The translations under genes were made by a program, and so were the position numbers. From the NCBI GenBank assembly GCA_013398275.1, contig VZSE01011604.1, positions 1,503,695 through 1,567,694 on the forward strand: a stretch of 64,000 bases of DNA. The letters are read 5' to 3'. Under the pieces are notes generated by a model. It made no database searches and was not told the DNA's origin. It saw only the letters and a list, made by a program, of their open reading frames with translations. This DNA is from Promerops cafer. Lineage: Eukaryota > Chordata > Aves > Passeriformes > Nectariniidae. Positions 1 to 11,114 of this stretch are shown here, in pieces (position 1 is the stretch's first letter; each line of letters begins with the position of its first letter).

Positions 1-2441
1 CCTGTTCCCCCTCTGCATATCCTGCTTCTTCCAGAGATCTTTCTTAGGCTCATTCTTCTTGGCCACACCACCATGACCTCTTGGAAAGATTTCTGCAGAA
101 GGTAACTCCAGGGTCATATGTAACACTCACGTTACATACGCACATAAATAATCCATTTAATTTAAGCAACTTAACATGTTTACTCACCCACACATGCCCT
201 CTCAAGTTGGATGAATTGCTTTTTCTTATTTAAATTCAGGACAGACCCGAGCAGTTTTTCAACTCAAATATAAATGCCAATATTTGAGGTAGTCACCTTC
301 AGTGTTTCGTAGCTGGAAGCATTTGTAGAGCCTGTTTTCTAAGGTAAATGTGAATTAAGACTTCAGAGGGCCTGTTTCTCTACTTCTGACTGTATAGAAG
401 TATATAAGGCAGTGTGTTGCAAATTTGATGGAAAAAATTCCTTCCTGTGTGTTTGCTGGTGAGATGTCTGCTTGAAATACATTATTTTTTGCCATGATGT
501 CAGCAAAATGGTTAACTGAAGTGTACTAAAGATGTTCTGAAAAGGCATCTCTTGCAGTCCTGTTTTTTCTGGAGTCCTTTATGTCCTCAGAACTATGACA
601 AGCTGCTGGCTGTTGAACATGAACTGTCTGTATGGTTAAGTCACAAACCATAACTACTATGCTGGATAAGAGCGAGTTGGAAAAACAGTTTTCTGACAGC
701 GTATGTTTTGAGTATGACTTGCCCTGAAGATTAAAATAAACCCAAACCCACAAGACCAGAAACTTCTCATCCATCCATTGTTCCAGTAGCATCTTCTGAA
801 ACAGGGATCTTGACACGATAACATGTATTATTATGATGTAAGATTACACACATGCTGTCAGTATTGTGGTGTGCTAATGAGCTTCTAGGTAATCTCTCAC
901 AGTTAATTTTCTTGGTTTAGCTAAAAAAGTAGTCTTCTCTTTATCTGTATCCAGAAGGTGGCCCATTCCTCTCACCCTCAGCTTGATTTTGAAGTCTAGT
1001 TCAAAGTTTTTCCTCTTCTCCTCATCCTATGATTCCTTTTTTATTTTCATCTCTGATTTGACTTTAATCTCAGCAGGAATCTTTTCCACTATCTTTTAGT
1101 ACACAGACCTGCATTTTTGGGTTAGAAAGAATAGCTCAAAACTAGAGGAAGCAGTACAATAAATACTGGTTGTACTGTAAAAGGTATCACCCTGAATTAA
1201 TCACCATTCAGCTGAAGTGTGGTAGTTGCTCATGTGCAAGCTGCCAGCCCCTTGAACTGCAAGGTAAACAAGTTACTTCCCCTCCCTAGTCTTCAGCAGT
1301 GGTTTCACAGAAGAGAAAGAAAAGCCACTTCAGTACCGACTGAACAGCAGCTCATCCGATTGCATCCCATCTTTTCTTGGAGCGAACAGTAGAAATCCAT
1401 TTGCAGAGGTGTTCTTGCAGTTGATAGCAATAGTGTTTCAGTGTTGCTAAAGCCAGCATGATCAAACATTGCACATGTGGATTTATTACAACTGTGGGAT
1501 TTCTTGAACTTTTCTTCTGGCTGACCAGCTTTGCAATCTCTGTTCCAATCTCCTTGTTTGGAGACCCTTTACCTGGGCAGGTCTTGTTTTGAGGTGGTTT
1601 GCTTGTTTTGTTTCATGTGCTGCCTTGGCAATGTTTGGCACACCAGACCTTCCTCCAGTAGCATACTGGTAGTTATGAAACGCTTTTGATCTGTTGAGGC
1701 TTTAATGTAGCCTCGGAGGCTTTGTGTGGAATTAAAGCAGCTGCTGCTAACCCTAGTTAGAAGTGTTTCAGTGTATGTTCTGATGTACTGTGGATAACTT
1801 CCTTGGATGTGTCCAGTAGGTGTTCAAAGAAGTGGCGAGGAGCTATATAAAATAAGTGGTCACTTGACACACTTAGACTGTGAACAATTTAAGTGAACAA
1901 CTTAAAAGCAGAACAAAACAAAAAGAAAACCTTCCAAGCATGAAAAAGTGATTGACGTGCTTGCTTTTAGTGTGCCAACTTCTGCAAAAACTGAAGATTT
2001 ATACTTTGTATTGTGGTTTCTGGGACAGTGTGCAATTTTACATGTAATTTGTTACTATTTAAATGCAAATTGCTGATCTTTTGTAAATTTTCTTCCTTCA
2101 GAGAATGTTAAGTCAATAAAGATTTTCTGATAAAGCCATCTTCTTAATGCAGGATAACCGGTAGAGCTACTTGCAATTAACTCCCTTTCCACAAGGAAAG
2201 GAAAACATGGCAGCCACTACCTTGAGATGGATAGATACAAGTATATATTTTTATTAATACTGGAACAAGTGTAACAATGAAGCATATTTCATATGGTACC
2301 TAGATTTTTGGAAGTTAGGCAGAAATATGTAGACTAGGCAGAGCACTGAGAGAAGTTCTCAGGCTAAAAAGTACCTTTGAAGTGCTTGGATTTTGCTGTA
2401 GTCAAACCTAGATACGTCTTTTTCTAAGGACAATGAAGATG
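1..2441. other. Non-coding DNA, upstream intron or 5' flank of GRB10
   Basis: AT-rich sequence with no convincing exon. Short pieces mimic gene parts. Bases 35-101 lie between an AG and a GT with a Kozak-like ATG at 72, but that frame would join the first GRB10 coding exon out of phase and hit a stop. An AATAAA at about 2115 follows a stretch that reads like a 3' UTR end, but no coding exon can be tied to it. I assign no gene here. Confidence 0.6.
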
Positions 2442-3358
2442 AAGAAAATCAGAATAATTTAGGTTGGAAAAGACCTCTAAGATCATTTAGTCCAACCTTT
2501 GACAGATAACCACCCTTTCAACTAGACTATGGCATTAAGCTCCATGTCCAGTCATGAACACCTCCAGGGATGGTGACTCCATCACCTTCTTGGGTTTAAC
2601 AGCCCTTTTCATGAAGAAATTCCTCTTCATGTCCATCCAGAACCTCCTCTGGTGCAGCTTGAGGCTGTGTCCTCCCAACCCATCGCTGGTTGCCTGGGTG
2701 AAGAGGCTGACCCCCAGCTGGCTACAGGCTCCTTTCAGGCAGTTGTAGGGAGTGATTAAGGTCCCCCCTGAGCCTCCTTTTCTCTAGGCTGAGCACCCCC
2801 AGCTCCCTCAGCCACGTGTCGTAGAACTCATTCTCTAGACCTTTCACCAGTGCCGTTGTCCTTCTCTGGACTTGCTCTAGCACCTCAATGTCTTTGTTGT
2901 AGTGAGGAGCCCAGAACTGGACACAGAGACTCAAAGTGTGGCTGAGTACAGGGTGACGATCACTGCCCTGGCACTGCTGGCCTATTTTTGATATAAGCCA
3001 GGATGTCATCAGCCTTCTTGGCCACCTGGGCACGTGCTGGCTCATGTTCGGCTGCTGTTGACCAGTGCTCCCAGGTTCTTTTTTGCTGGGCAACTTTCCA
3101 GCCACTCTTCCCCAGCCTGGAGTGTTATATGGGGTTATTGTGACCCAAGTCCAGGAGCTGGCACTTGGACTTGTTGAACCTCATATAACTGTGCCTTTGA
3201 TCCAGATCCCTCTGCAGAGCATTCCTGCCCTCCAGCAGATCAGCTCTCCCACCCAACTTCGTGTTGCCCATGAATTTACTGAGGGTATACTTGATATCCT
3301 CATCCAGATCATCAGTAAAGATACTGAAGAGAACTGGGCCCTATACTGAGCCCTGTAA
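2442..3358 (-). mobile_element. CR1 LINE fragment, 5'-truncated, antisense to GRB10
   Basis: A degenerate copy of the 3' part of a CR1 non-LTR retrotransposon, lying on the minus strand. The left end matches the CR1 3' terminal region (TTTAGGTTGGAAAAGACCTC on the + strand). The minus-strand translation of 2722-3105 carries the ORF2 C-terminal signatures VQFWAPHY, VLEQVQRR and SLEKRRLRGDL. Further right, minus-strand codons give the reverse-transcriptase segment before and after the catalytic site, ending in TKLGG and LLEG. The site that is normally F-A-D-D in this family reads F-M-G-N, so the catalytic aspartates are lost. The frame is also broken in several places. The copy stops abruptly near 3358, the usual 5' truncation of CR1. 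It is a dead, old insertion. Confidence 0.93.
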
Positions 3359-6300
3359 GTTTGTTTCATTTTGAGAAATTGGAGTAAGACAGTGATGCAC
3401 TGGAATAGTCAGGATGGCTCCTGTTGTTAGTCGTATCTTAATTTTTGTTTTCTTTACAGCCATTATGAATTGAAAGTATTGGGTATTTCTGTAATGCAGG
3501 CTGCAGCATCATTTGTATTAGAAATCTTGTCCAACCATTGTGTGCTAACACTTGGGGGTGGCAACCTAATGAAGTCTGATAGAGCATCACTGTAAGGATT
3601 TTTTTTTTTTTCAGGAAAACTGTTTTGAACGTCACTGTGAAAGATGCAGTTATGTATGTGACTTTCTTAGAGCTGCACAGGTTAAATGAGGTTCATACAT
3701 GATTAAGGAAAGAAATGCAGACATTCACACATGTTATTCTATTAGTAATGATGAGGGGTTTTTTCCTATTCTGAAGGCTTGCAAAGTAACCCATTACTGG
3801 TAAATATGCAGTACAAAACAACTGTTTTAAGTACCCATATATTGCAGACTGTTTCTTAGACTCTAACATATTTTTGCATAAACTACATTACTGATTTGCT
3901 CTGACTGTAACCCTGATATTTGGTTAGGGGAGAATAAAGCAGTCTGTTCCAATACAAGATCTGATGCTGGGTTATTAATCATGAATAATTATTGTGCCTT
4001 AGACTGGTAGACTGTGATTTCTGTGGGGTTTAAGTAGGGTATAGAGCAGTCAACTGAAGTGTATAAACATTCAGCTCGTATCTGAGATTCTGAAATGTCT
4101 CTTTTTTTTTCCTTTTTGGTAAGGCTTGCTGTTTTAGAGCTGTGTAAAGAGGTAATGCTGTATCGAATTGAGAGCAAGTCACCTGAACTACAAATGCCCT
4201 TGTCTGAAGTGAGCAGTGAGTTCTGGGGCAGATGGCACCATGTAACAGGAGAATGCATCTTTATCTGAGCAGAAAGGTGTGTGGTCCAGGTAATTAGGAT
4301 GATAGGTTTGATCAGATGGGACAGGCACTTCTAGACCTAGTTATGTATCTAGTGCCAAGGATCACTGTTGGGAAGGAGGGGAGGGGTACCAAACACACCC
4401 TAAATTTCAGCAATTGAGAAAATGGCCTAAAAAGTAGAGTGATGAGGTCCATGTTGCTAATAGTTGAAGCAAGGAAGAATAGCAGTCTTGTATGAGTTTG
4501 TTCAACATGACACTTGAAATGGGTCAGATTATCAGTCTGAAGACCTGAAGAGCAATTTCATTAGCAGATGAGAGTTACTTTGCTCACTAACATCCAGTAA
4601 ATTTTAATGGTCTGTGTGGGCACAGTGGCTCCTTTCCCCACAGGAGGTTTGTCATTTTATCACTTCTGTCGAGGGCTGTGAAGAACCATCTTCACTTGTT
4701 GGCCCATTCAGATTCTCAGCTTGAACATGAACCATCACAGAGACAAAAGGGGGTAGCACTATTGCCGGTGAGAGAGCAGACCCACATTCAGATGGTATAA
4801 ATTCCTTTGTGTTTCATGCTACTTGGATTCCTTTGTTGAGTTTCATCTGTCTTGATGTCTAGAGCATCCTAGCTATAAGCTTAAATGTAATTTAGGCTAT
4901 CTGGCTGTGATTGCCAGTTCCCAAAGCATAGAGATTTGACTACAAATTCCTGAAGAGAATGCACTTGTATGGAAACAGTGGTTCCTTCAACCCAGGTGGC
5001 ATCTTCCCTTCTCTCCTCCCTCCCCTGGTCTGAGACACACAAATGTGTTGCTGCAGTGCCAGATCCAGAGTCCACCAGCTCATCCTTTCAAGCACTGAGC
5101 CTTCCAAGGTTAATTCAGGGCATCATTAGCCCGTGCTAGAACAGACTGTCCAAGGCATTTTGCGGAACGTCTCCTGTCCACGTGGTAGAAGGATGCTGTC
5201 AAAACCTGATTCACAAAGCCAGTGTTCTTGGAAGCAGCTGGCCAGCAGTGCTGCTGTAACCAAAGCTGCAGTAGATTTGATGCCAAGTAGAGCAGATGAG
5301 CTACCTTGTATTTTACAGGTCTGAGCATGAGGAGGCCAGTGTGTTGAAAAGGATCAAATATCTTGTACCTTCTTTCTGTGTTACAGCTTCCCCCAAAAGA
5401 ATATATGAGATTATTTTTTTTTTTTAATAGAAGCTTAAAGGAAATAATTTTGAAGATGTTTTCTCAGATGGGATAGGTGTGTTAGCAAGTGTGTGATGCT
5501 GAAATTTTCCATTACAGCAGGGTGCAAATATTCCTTCCCATTATGTTTCTTTTTGTCCTTCTGATGAAGAAGGAATATAGTCTGATCATGCGCTTCAGAA
5601 ATTTGGACAAAACATGGAAAGTGACCCTGGTAAGGATTCTTGAATAGGCTAAAGGTTTTATGAGCAACAACACATTGTTGTGGGTTGCATTACTCCCTTA
5701 GATTGTGTGGGCACCATCCAAAATAGTAGTTAACATGTATGAACTTGTGCTTTTGGTTTAATTTAAGTACTGTAGTCTGTTAAGTGTCAGTTCTTTGATA
5801 CAAGATCCCACTAAAAAGCCTCTTTAAAAAAAAGAGGAATATGACATACTGCTTTAGGTTATAATTTCTCGTGGTAACAAAACTCAATTTTTAAATTCAG
5901 CTCCTATTGATAAGTACAGTTCACTCTTATAAAAACCAGATTTTTCAGGGACTTTAATGTTTGAGTCAGTATTGACCAAAACCAAAGAGCTTCGAACATG
6001 TGGCAAAGGATGTAGCTTTGAACACACGTCTTTGTCAGTGGCAGTGCCTTGCCAGTGAGAGTGGCTTGCTTTGGAGGTAGTGCTAATTAACAATTAAGTA
6101 CAACTAGAGATACATTATCAGGTTCTGTGGGCCCCAGCAGAAGAAACAAAATTTCTATGTAAGCACGTGACTTTCCTACTATGAAGAATTTCCTAATGTA
6201 AACTTCATTTATTCAGTGGTGTTTTGTTAGAAATGTAAAGGAACCTAGTTTGTTTTAAAAAAAGAAGTTAAAGGATACTTTATCAGTAAGTAAATACTTC

Positions 6301-9300
6301 ATTTTTCTAAGTACTTTATAGGTGAAGACACCTCTAAGGAGTGATTGCTTTCACTGAGAATTTGTGCAATTGTTTCTTTTCTGTATTTCAAGGCTTTATT
6401 TAAGCTGTAAACTATGTAAGCTGTCTCTAACAGCCACAGTGGTTTTAGTCTCATTAAAAATAGAACAAAGCTTTTAGCATTTCTAAGCCTGTCAGTTGGA
6501 TTCCCTCATTGCTAGCTGATTAAAAGACAGCAACCATGATGCATTGAATTTTCTTCTACCATAATAAATGGCAGTCTGGTCCAAAAAATGCACACTGTGG
6601 AGTATACTATCCATTTTCTCTGTGCAGAGTATGGAGAGAAAGCTCAATTTTTGCGGAAGTGGTTGGTTCCTACTAAGAGAGGACTACATCTAGTGAGAGA
6701 ATTCTTGCCAAATGTTGGATTCAGGAGTGTTGAAAGCCCTGTTAATGTCAGTTTTGCAAAGATCAGCCTAGAGAAGCAGAATCTCTAATGTTAGCCTGTA
6801 TGCATGCTGTAAAAGTGCATTTCTGGAGCTGTCAGCTAACACTCACTATGCTCACTCCTGCATTACTGGAGAAAAGCCTTTTAGGAGTAAACAGCTGCTA
6901 CCAGATACTGTTGGAGGTTGCTAGCTGTGGTCCAGGTCTTGCTAGACTACATTAATTAATTAATTAATATCCTGCATGCCAGAGAGACACTGGGAGTTGG
7001 GGCAGGGGCGACCGGAAGAAGCTGGTTGATGGTGCTTTTTGGTTTGCCCTGATAGCAATTGCAATGCAGGTAGTGATAAGTCACATAACTAGATGCCTAA
7101 AAATAAATCTGAAGCACCTTCAGAAAAATAAGTTTCTGGCTCAGCTATAGCAGTGCCTTGTATAACTGTGTTGGGCTATAGTTTTTAGGAAGAAACACTT
7201 CAGTGGCTTGGGACATGCACACTATGGAGTTTCAGCGTTGACAACAGGGTCCAAACCCCCAGTGTTTTTATAGACTTGAGGGTTTTCTGATCAGTGAGTT
7301 GCTAAAGCCCAGAGGGGGTCAGGAGATAAGTTTCTCCAAGGTCAGACTGACAAGCCTTTCTGCCTTCCCCTGTATCATGGGACGTAATATAATTCCTGTG
7401 ATTCATTTAACAAATTCTCTGCCACTGCAGAGACATGGACCACGGACGCAGGTCTGTCTTGTCTGTCTGCCTCATTTTGCTTCTCCCTTTGCTAATTCCC
7501 AGTCTGTTGCAGCTATTGTATATGTTGCATGGTGGGCTGGTAGGTCTGCTGAGGGTCGTAGGAATGTGTGGATCACAACAGGTCTGTGTGCCCTGCCAGG
7601 TTAGCGCGTGTTTTCTGTGATTTGTGGCACTGAGGATCGGAGGTGCTGTGGTGTGTCAGGAGGAATGTGCTGCTGCCTTTGCTGCTCCTGTAATCCTGAA
7701 CTGGCTTGTTTGTTCTTGGTCTCCAGGGTTATTGCTCCCAGTCTTGACAGCCAGTACTGTAAAATCAGAAGGATTCCTGCAGTTAGTGGCTTTGCTACTT
7801 CAGGAGAGAGAGCCCAACTTTTGACAAAGCTAAGTGGCTTTATTTTAAGCCCTTGTTTGTACAAGCTCTCTTAGCAATGGGAATGCTAAAATTCTAGGTT
7901 CACAGTTACTCTGTTGACTTACTGAGCCTTTCACTTGGCTCTTACCTAGTCAAATGACTATAGTTAAGAGGCAGGAAACCAGGTTACAGGTCTTTAATTA
8001 TGTAATATGTGGGTTGTCTGAGAATGCGCTTTAAAGTTTTTTGCCTAGTGTGCAAAGCCTGTGTTTTCTTTATTTGTATGACATGTTAAACACTCTGGCA
8101 GAAAACAATAAAACATACACACTCTGTTTGAGTAAACTTGAAATCGTTTGCAAAGCAGTGACTTTGGACAAACCCAAGAACCTTGCACTTCCCCCAAGAC
8201 TCTTAATTGGAACACATTTCCTCAGACTTTGGAGTGTCAGCTTGCTGAAAATACTTTGTACTAAACAGCTGTCTGGTAGGGGACTGTGCTGCTGTGTTTT
8301 TAAGAAAGGAGCGTCACATGAATTACTAATTGATCTCGACTGTGGAGTTTGGATTAGAACTTGAACATTGGTCTGGATATGTCAGTTGGATTTATTCTTG
8401 TAATAGCCTGTGTGTTCGCCTTCACAGGGCTAAGAGTAAAATTGAATGAGCAGAAACTCTTGATGGCTGTGGATACCAGTAAGCTATAGGAAAGTTTACT
8501 GAGATGAATAGCTGGCTACTCGGCACTTAGCATAATTGAGTCTATTATCCTCTTTGTACGTTTGATACTGGAAGAAAACCAAAGCTGCAAAATCATAGTG
8601 TAAAGAATCAGCACAGCTTAAAAAGCAGTGCAGGAAGTTACTTTACATAAATGCAAACAGTCTTTTGTTTGGAAAGTGAGGAATCTTACGAAGCATCCCC
8701 AGAAGAAATGATGTCTAATCTGTTAATTGCCTAAGGAAACTCCAGGGGCATGTTAAGAATGACAGTACTGAGTCACATAAAGAAATGTTAGTCTGTCTGT
8801 GTCCTTCTTCTAAGAGCATCAAGTTGCAATACAAAGAGTGAGTGTAATTTCTCAAAGTATCCCCTTTCTGCTCCTGAAGCCTGGAGCTGTGTCCACTTTT
8901 TCACAGCCCTTGGTGTTCACCTCTTCAGTGAATTTTTGTAGTTGCTTTTTTTTCTGGGAACCACTTACGCTTGAGCACTCTGCAATAGCTTCCTTGGTCT
9001 GTGCTAACATAACGTACTTAATTTTGCTTTACACAAGTTGCCTGAACAGATTAAAGCTGTAGTGGTTCAAATAATGACTTTGCTAATTTTCTCTTTACGC
9101 TCAGCTAGTTTTAAGACCTGTACCTTGGTGTGATGAAGGAGCACCGCCAGGTTGGCAGGCAGCTCCTGTTTGGCAGGAGTGCCCTCTCTGCAAACTGAGG
9201 CATATCTGCCTTGATAGTCTCCTAAATTGCGGTGAGACCCGTCAGCACGTCTGACTTTACTTTCTGTTGTGCTGGACGGTGTACAAACATCAGAAGTATG

Positions 9301-10466
9301 TCATGATCTTAATTTGTTGCTGTGGGACTGCTGGCATGAGTACGCGTGACTCTTGCTCAATTGAACCTTTTGTTCAGGGCACGGCAGTGTGGGTTTGCAG
9401 ACAGCTACAGTAAATCCAAAAACAGGGACTGTCGTCTTGGTGGTCTGGACATCCTCAGTCTGGCCATGCTCCCAGGAGCTTCCGAGAAGCTGTGCTGCCA
9501 CTTGTAGCCTTTCTTCATCTTGTAAACTTCCAGAGACTGCTGAAATTAGAAGAAGCTGAACCCTTCAGGGGATTTCCAGACTTCTCCAGAAAGCTGGTCT
9601 GTCTCCTCTAATGCTAGACCCCCTTCTTCACAAAGAATGAGGCAGAAGGGAAGTATAAATGATATTTCATTATTTGTACATTCAAATCTGCCTCCTTCCT
9701 TCTCTAAGCACTATTTACCTGTAAGATTACCCTGAGTGACTGACTGGATAACCTTTGCTGAAAAAACTAGGATGAGAGAAGCAGTAGAAGAGTGGTAGCA
9801 ACACACTGGTCTGTCTAATAATGCTGTGTCATACTGATAAATACTCTGCCGAGCTAAACTGCAGGTGGGAACAGTGGCACTTGGAGCCAGAGGTGATTAA
9901 AAGAGCACGTGTGCAGACAGCAGAGCTGCTGTAGTATATGTCTGGCGGATTCTCTGATTAAAAGATGAGATTTAATGTTTTCTTAGATAACTGAAATGCT
10001 TATCATGCTAGCACAAACAGCAGCAAACATTGTATGTCATAGTTTAAGGAGTGCAACTTGAAAGGCTTGGTTATAGATTGAAAAATAAATCTAGATTGTC
10101 CTGGTTACTGATACGTAGAGATAACACTGTCTATGAGTGGACTTTGGCTCTTAAGGCCATGCAAGCACTTCACATTTTGTGTCGTGCAACATAGGTTTGC
10201 AAAAGGACACTGTAATCTGACCTGTAATGATGGTGTGTTTGGCTTTATGAAATGCTAGCACTTTAAAGGACCCTGCTTCAGGTCCTTCCAGCACTCTTGC
10301 TAGTCACTTGATTAAATCACCCTTGGTTGCAGAGGCTGACTGACAGAGAAAACAGCACATGCAGAAAGTCAGCGATGGCTAATGCTCAGCTAGCTTCTAA
10401 AAATACTACAATAGCTGGATGGTACAGTAAGTTAAGTAACATGCTTTAATTTCATATTGAGAGCAT
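3359..10466. other. Non-coding DNA between the CR1 and the GC-rich block
   Basis: AT-rich sequence with no supported exon. A short (ATTA)n run lies at 6951-6969. Open frames around 7.3-7.9 kb overlap one another in several frames on both strands, have no recognisable domain and lack clear splice partners, so I treat them as chance. I looked here for the missing upstream GRB10 coding exon, which should end in phase 0 just before a donor and encode a motif like HHPYYQ, and did not find it. Confidence 0.6.
6951..6969. repeat. (ATTA)n microsatellite
   Basis: About four and a half copies of the tetranucleotide ATTA in a row. This is a simple repeat with no evident role. Confidence 0.85.
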
Positions 10467-10799
10467 TTATTGGAAGAGGAGGGAGAGCTGGGGATTAAAC
10501 CATGAAGCAAACAAATGACTTGCTTGGAGGCCGCTTTCAGCTGCAGTGGGGGGATGGTGACAGACCAAAGCAGGTGCCCACCTTGCTGAGGGCCACAGCC
10601 TCAGCCCTGAGCTGGGGCCCAACAACAAGGCTGCTGGCACAGAGTAATTATATAACTTTATTTCCTGCCCCCTCCCCTTTCTTCTTTTACCCTTGTTCCA
10701 GCATGTGATCTCCGCTGCAGCTGGCCGAGTGCCAGTGTTTGTCTGTGCACAACGGACACAAACAGATTCTGGAGGGTCATGTGAAACTAGCCCTGGCTC

Positions 10800-11056
10800 T
10801 TTAAACCTCACCGCCCTTACCTTTTCCCCTCCGCTGCCTGCATTGCTGTAACAGGTGTGGCTTTGTTTATGCACGGCCTGTCGCTTTGCTTTCGCACCTG
10901 GGTTTTGCGGGCCCGCAGTGTCCGGAGGAAACCTTTGCCTCCCTGTTTTGCTCAAGCTGCAGGAGAACTCTCTGGATCTTGTGGGCAGGCATTGGCACTG
11001 AGCGAAACAGGCAGGGGCATCAGCTTTATAAGGGCAGCACCAGCAGTCATTAGTCA
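10800..11056 (+). promoter_or_regulatory. Candidate alternative GRB10 promoter (GC-rich block with TATA box)
   Basis: A GC-richer island in AT-rich DNA, about 2.6 kb upstream of the first GRB10 coding exon seen here. It contains TTTATAAG at 11025-11032. A plausible initiator (TCACTGT, A at 11056) lies 31 bases downstream of the first T of the TATA motif, which is normal TATA-to-start spacing. Upstream are several CpG-containing GC stretches, such as GCGGGCCCGCAG near 10908. The placement suits an alternative first exon for GRB10, a gene known in mammals to use several first exons. This is inferred from motifs only. A long minus-strand open frame across the block (10467-11057) has no recognisable domain and is probably a by-product of base composition. 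Confidence 0.35.
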
Positions 11057-11114
11057 CTGTAACCTCTGCTTCTGAAAACTTTGATCTGCCTTACCATGGC
11101 TTTGGCTTAACTTT
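11056..11114 (+). other. Candidate untranslated first exon with a four-codon upstream ORF
   Basis: This runs from the predicted start site to a splice donor at 11115 whose intronic side, GTGAGTAAG, is near perfect, though the exon side (CTTT) is weak. It contains ACCATGG, an excellent Kozak context (ATG at 11096-11098), but the frame closes after four codons (Met-Ala-Leu-Ala-stop). If spliced to 13661, the exon would be untranslated, and GRB10 translation would have to begin downstream, most simply at the in-frame ATG at 40313. The four residues equal the first four of the mammalian long GRB10 isoform as I recall it, which may be coincidence. There is no transcript evidence. Confidence 0.25.

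Noticed and set aside
35..101. Exon-like segment between TTCCAG and GTAACT with a Kozak ATG at 72
   Set aside because: Ends in phase 2. Joined to 13661 the frame stops within a few codons, so it cannot be the GRB10 start exon. No other partner is visible.
2000..2140. 3' UTR-like sequence with AATAAA at about 2115
   Set aside because: No coding exon or gene can be linked to it, and single AATAAA motifs are frequent in AT-rich DNA.
7299..7874. Cluster of overlapping open frames on both strands
   Set aside because: Mutually overlapping frames with no domain. The pattern fits locally higher GC rather than a gene.
10467..11057. 196-codon minus-strand open frame
   Set aside because: Lies over a GC-rich, stop-poor block, has no domain or hydrophobic pattern and overlaps open frames on the other strand.
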